A stretch of DNA of 64,000 nucleotides, from assembly GCA_004134995.1 (NCBI GenBank), contig REGP01000003.1:62001-126000 (forward strand). Direction: 5' to 3'. The notes under the pieces were generated by a model that was not told where the DNA came from, ran no database searches, and saw only the letters and a program-made list of their open reading frames with translations. The translations under genes were made by a program, and so were the position numbers. The stretch's first letter is position 1; every line of letters begins with the position of its first letter. This document shows positions 62,795-64,000 of this stretch, in pieces. The stretch is from Oxalobacteraceae bacterium CAVE-383 (lineage in GTDB: Bacteria > Pseudomonadota > Gammaproteobacteria > Burkholderiales > Burkholderiaceae_D).

Positions 62795-64000
62795 TCAGTT
62801 TTTCCGTGAATGTCGTTTGATGTCGGTGATGATTCGTTGTCTCGCCTGGCCATCGAAAGGGACGTCGTCCCCTAGTCTTTCCAATGAATTACATAACGCA
62901 TTGAAAATTTCGCTCTCATTTAATATGGCTTGACATGCACTTTGCAATGTATCTCTAGACCGTACCGTGAAAACGCCCGGTTCGTCACTGAACAATTCGT
63001 ATCCCAATTCGTAATATTCGAGTGCCACCGAAGGAATTTGCAACAGTTGAGCCCAATTGATTGTGCTCGAATTTGCTACGAACAGATCGGCTGCAGCCAA
63101 TACATCTCGTAAAGGCTCTTTCGCTATTTTTATGTTCAATCTCAATGAGATCGGGTCATAATCCTTTCGGCTTTGACGAGGGTGAAGCGACACAAGGACA
63201 GCACATCCTTCGAGAGCCTTCAGAGTGCTGAATAGCCATTCGGTCTCGGCAATATGCGCCGTGCGATCGACCATGCCGTGTTCGCCGAAAACGGGTAAAG
63301 CGAGGATCAGTAATTTGTCGGATGGCTTGAATCCATGTTCGACATTTAACATTTGACGAATAGCCTTGCGTTGAGTACGCAACAACCACAGCGCATCATG
63401 GCTGCATTGGCCGGCTAGCATCACTTTGGTTTTTGCCACACCCGACGCAAGCAGCATTTTTTCAGCTTGCCGATCGATAACCGCAACTTTGTCGGACGTC
63501 CCTCCACCATAGGACCATGGTACGGGGAAAAGGCTGTCATGTAAGCGTAGCGCCCAATACTCGCCGGGCCTGAAAAATAAGAGCGGTCCGGTTTCCGCAT
63601 GCTTCTTTATTCCATTGGGATATGTATCGGCAATTTTCCTTTTGATGCTGCGACAAGGCGAGCTATTTATTTGGTAAGGCGGACTATTGCGCCGGAAAAA
63701 GTCTGCATTTGCATCCGACTTCCCAAACGCAACCGTGAGCGTGAAGATATTTTGACGCCGTCCTTCGGCGATCATCCCTTGATCGAATCGGATATCTCGG
63801 TCATCAGCTGTGAGGATTGCGGCACAGGAAGATCTTTCGATCCGCAGAACGTTTTTTGCAAATTCTTTGCCACGGGCGATCCCTTCCCAAGTATCGATGA
63901 AATCTGAGGCGAATGTCGTACGCCTGTATTTCAATATCGCCGATATTCGTCTTGTCAAAGCGAACGCAATATAAATAAAAAAAGCGAAGAGACCAGCTGT
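62795..64000 (-). CDS. GT-B-like protein with N-terminal membrane helix, runs off window (paralogue 2)
   Basis: At least 402 residues; the frame is open to base 64000, so the N-terminus is missing. The first visible residues (GLFAFFIYIAFAL) form a likely transmembrane helix followed by basic residues. The C-terminal half repeats the pattern of the protein at 60728 (LPVFGEHG, SLHPRQSRKDYDP, AADLFVANSSTINWAQLLQIPS). A TTG near 63958 is in frame, but the upstream helix makes it an unlikely true start. Function is inferred: a glycosyltransferase beside NeuA. Confidence 0.6.
   Translation of the reverse strand, partial: TAGLFAFFIYIAFALTRRISAILKYRRTTFASDFIDTWEGIARGKEFAKNVLRIERSSCAAILTADDRDIRFDQGMIAEGRRQNIFTLTVAFGKSDANADFFRRNSPPYQINSSPCRSIKRKIADTYPNGIKKHAETGPLLFFRPGEYWALRLHDSLFPVPWSYGGGTSDKVAVIDRQAEKMLLASGVAKTKVMLAGQCSHDALWLLRTQRKAIRQMLNVEHGFKPSDKLLILALPVFGEHGMVDRTAHIAETEWLFSTLKALEGCAVLVSLHPRQSRKDYDPISLRLNIKIAKEPLRDVLAAADLFVANSSTINWAQLLQIPSVALEYYELGYELFSDEPGVFTVRSRDTLQSACQAILNESEIFNALCNSLERLGDDVPFDGQARQRIITDIKRHSRKN

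Overview
The window looks like the chromosome of a GC-rich betaproteobacterium of the order Burkholderiales, most likely Oxalobacteraceae. This rests on the gene neighbourhoods (thiamine genes; uvrD, thrB and polA; yqgE-ruvX-pyrR-pyrB-pyrC'-plsC) and on protein families such as BPSS1780 and DUF2782. It is an inference from gene content, with no database search behind it. I see no tRNA, rRNA, CRISPR array, insertion sequence, integrase or prophage gene. No gene-free stretch exceeds 300 bases; the longest are 33307-33565, 4506-4749, 21274-21505 and 10231-10433, and each is described below.

Positions 1-21273 are housekeeping DNA. A thiamine operon (thiC 3' part, thiS, thiG, thiD, thiE) is followed by an MFS transporter, a PerM/AI-2E family membrane protein and uvrD. 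A minus-strand group then carries a BPSS1780-type membrane protein, thrB, a DUF2782 protein and a LOG-family enzyme. polA diverges from the LOG gene with directly abutting start codons. A dienelactone-hydrolase-family gene follows, then a compact operon yqgE-ruvX-pyrR-pyrB-pyrC'-plsC, then apaH. Three long hairpin elements sit between these genes. Two of them share an identical 33-nt loop on unrelated stems, and each begins about 10 nt after the stop codon of a minus-strand gene.

Positions 21506-41743 (all plus strand) form a large sugar-biosynthesis block. It holds two epimerases/dehydratases, a phosphoheptose-isomerase-like SIS protein, two tandem PLP sugar aminotransferases, a split transketolase, a HAD phosphatase, an APH-type kinase and an alcohol dehydrogenase. 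It also has two Fe/2-oxoglutarate dioxygenases, four methyltransferases (two class I, FkbM and TylF types), one GT2, a bifunctional nucleotidyltransferase-PfkB kinase with reversed HldE domain order, a sugar-1-phosphate nucleotidyltransferase and rmlB. Together these look like a dedicated route to an unusual, heavily decorated heptose-like or amino sugar.

Positions 41771-64000 (all minus strand) are dominated by nonulosonic (sialic/legionaminic-type) acid genes. There are three CMP-nonulosonate synthetases, two NeuB, two NeuC, a PglD/NeuD acetyltransferase, a CBS-aminotransferase fusion, PtmA-like SDR and Gfo/Idh oxidoreductases, and a HisH-HisF-PseA/WbpG amidation trio that implies an acetamidino group. 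Two GT4 genes, a DxD-containing glycosyltransferase-like protein and three glycosyltransferase-like GT-B genes lie among them; the last three flank NeuA genes. Most neighbours in this block overlap by a few bases or are separated by only a few, which suggests translational coupling. No flippase, polymerase, ABC exporter or initiating phosphoglycosyltransferase is visible, so the product could be O-antigen, capsule or a flagellin glycan.
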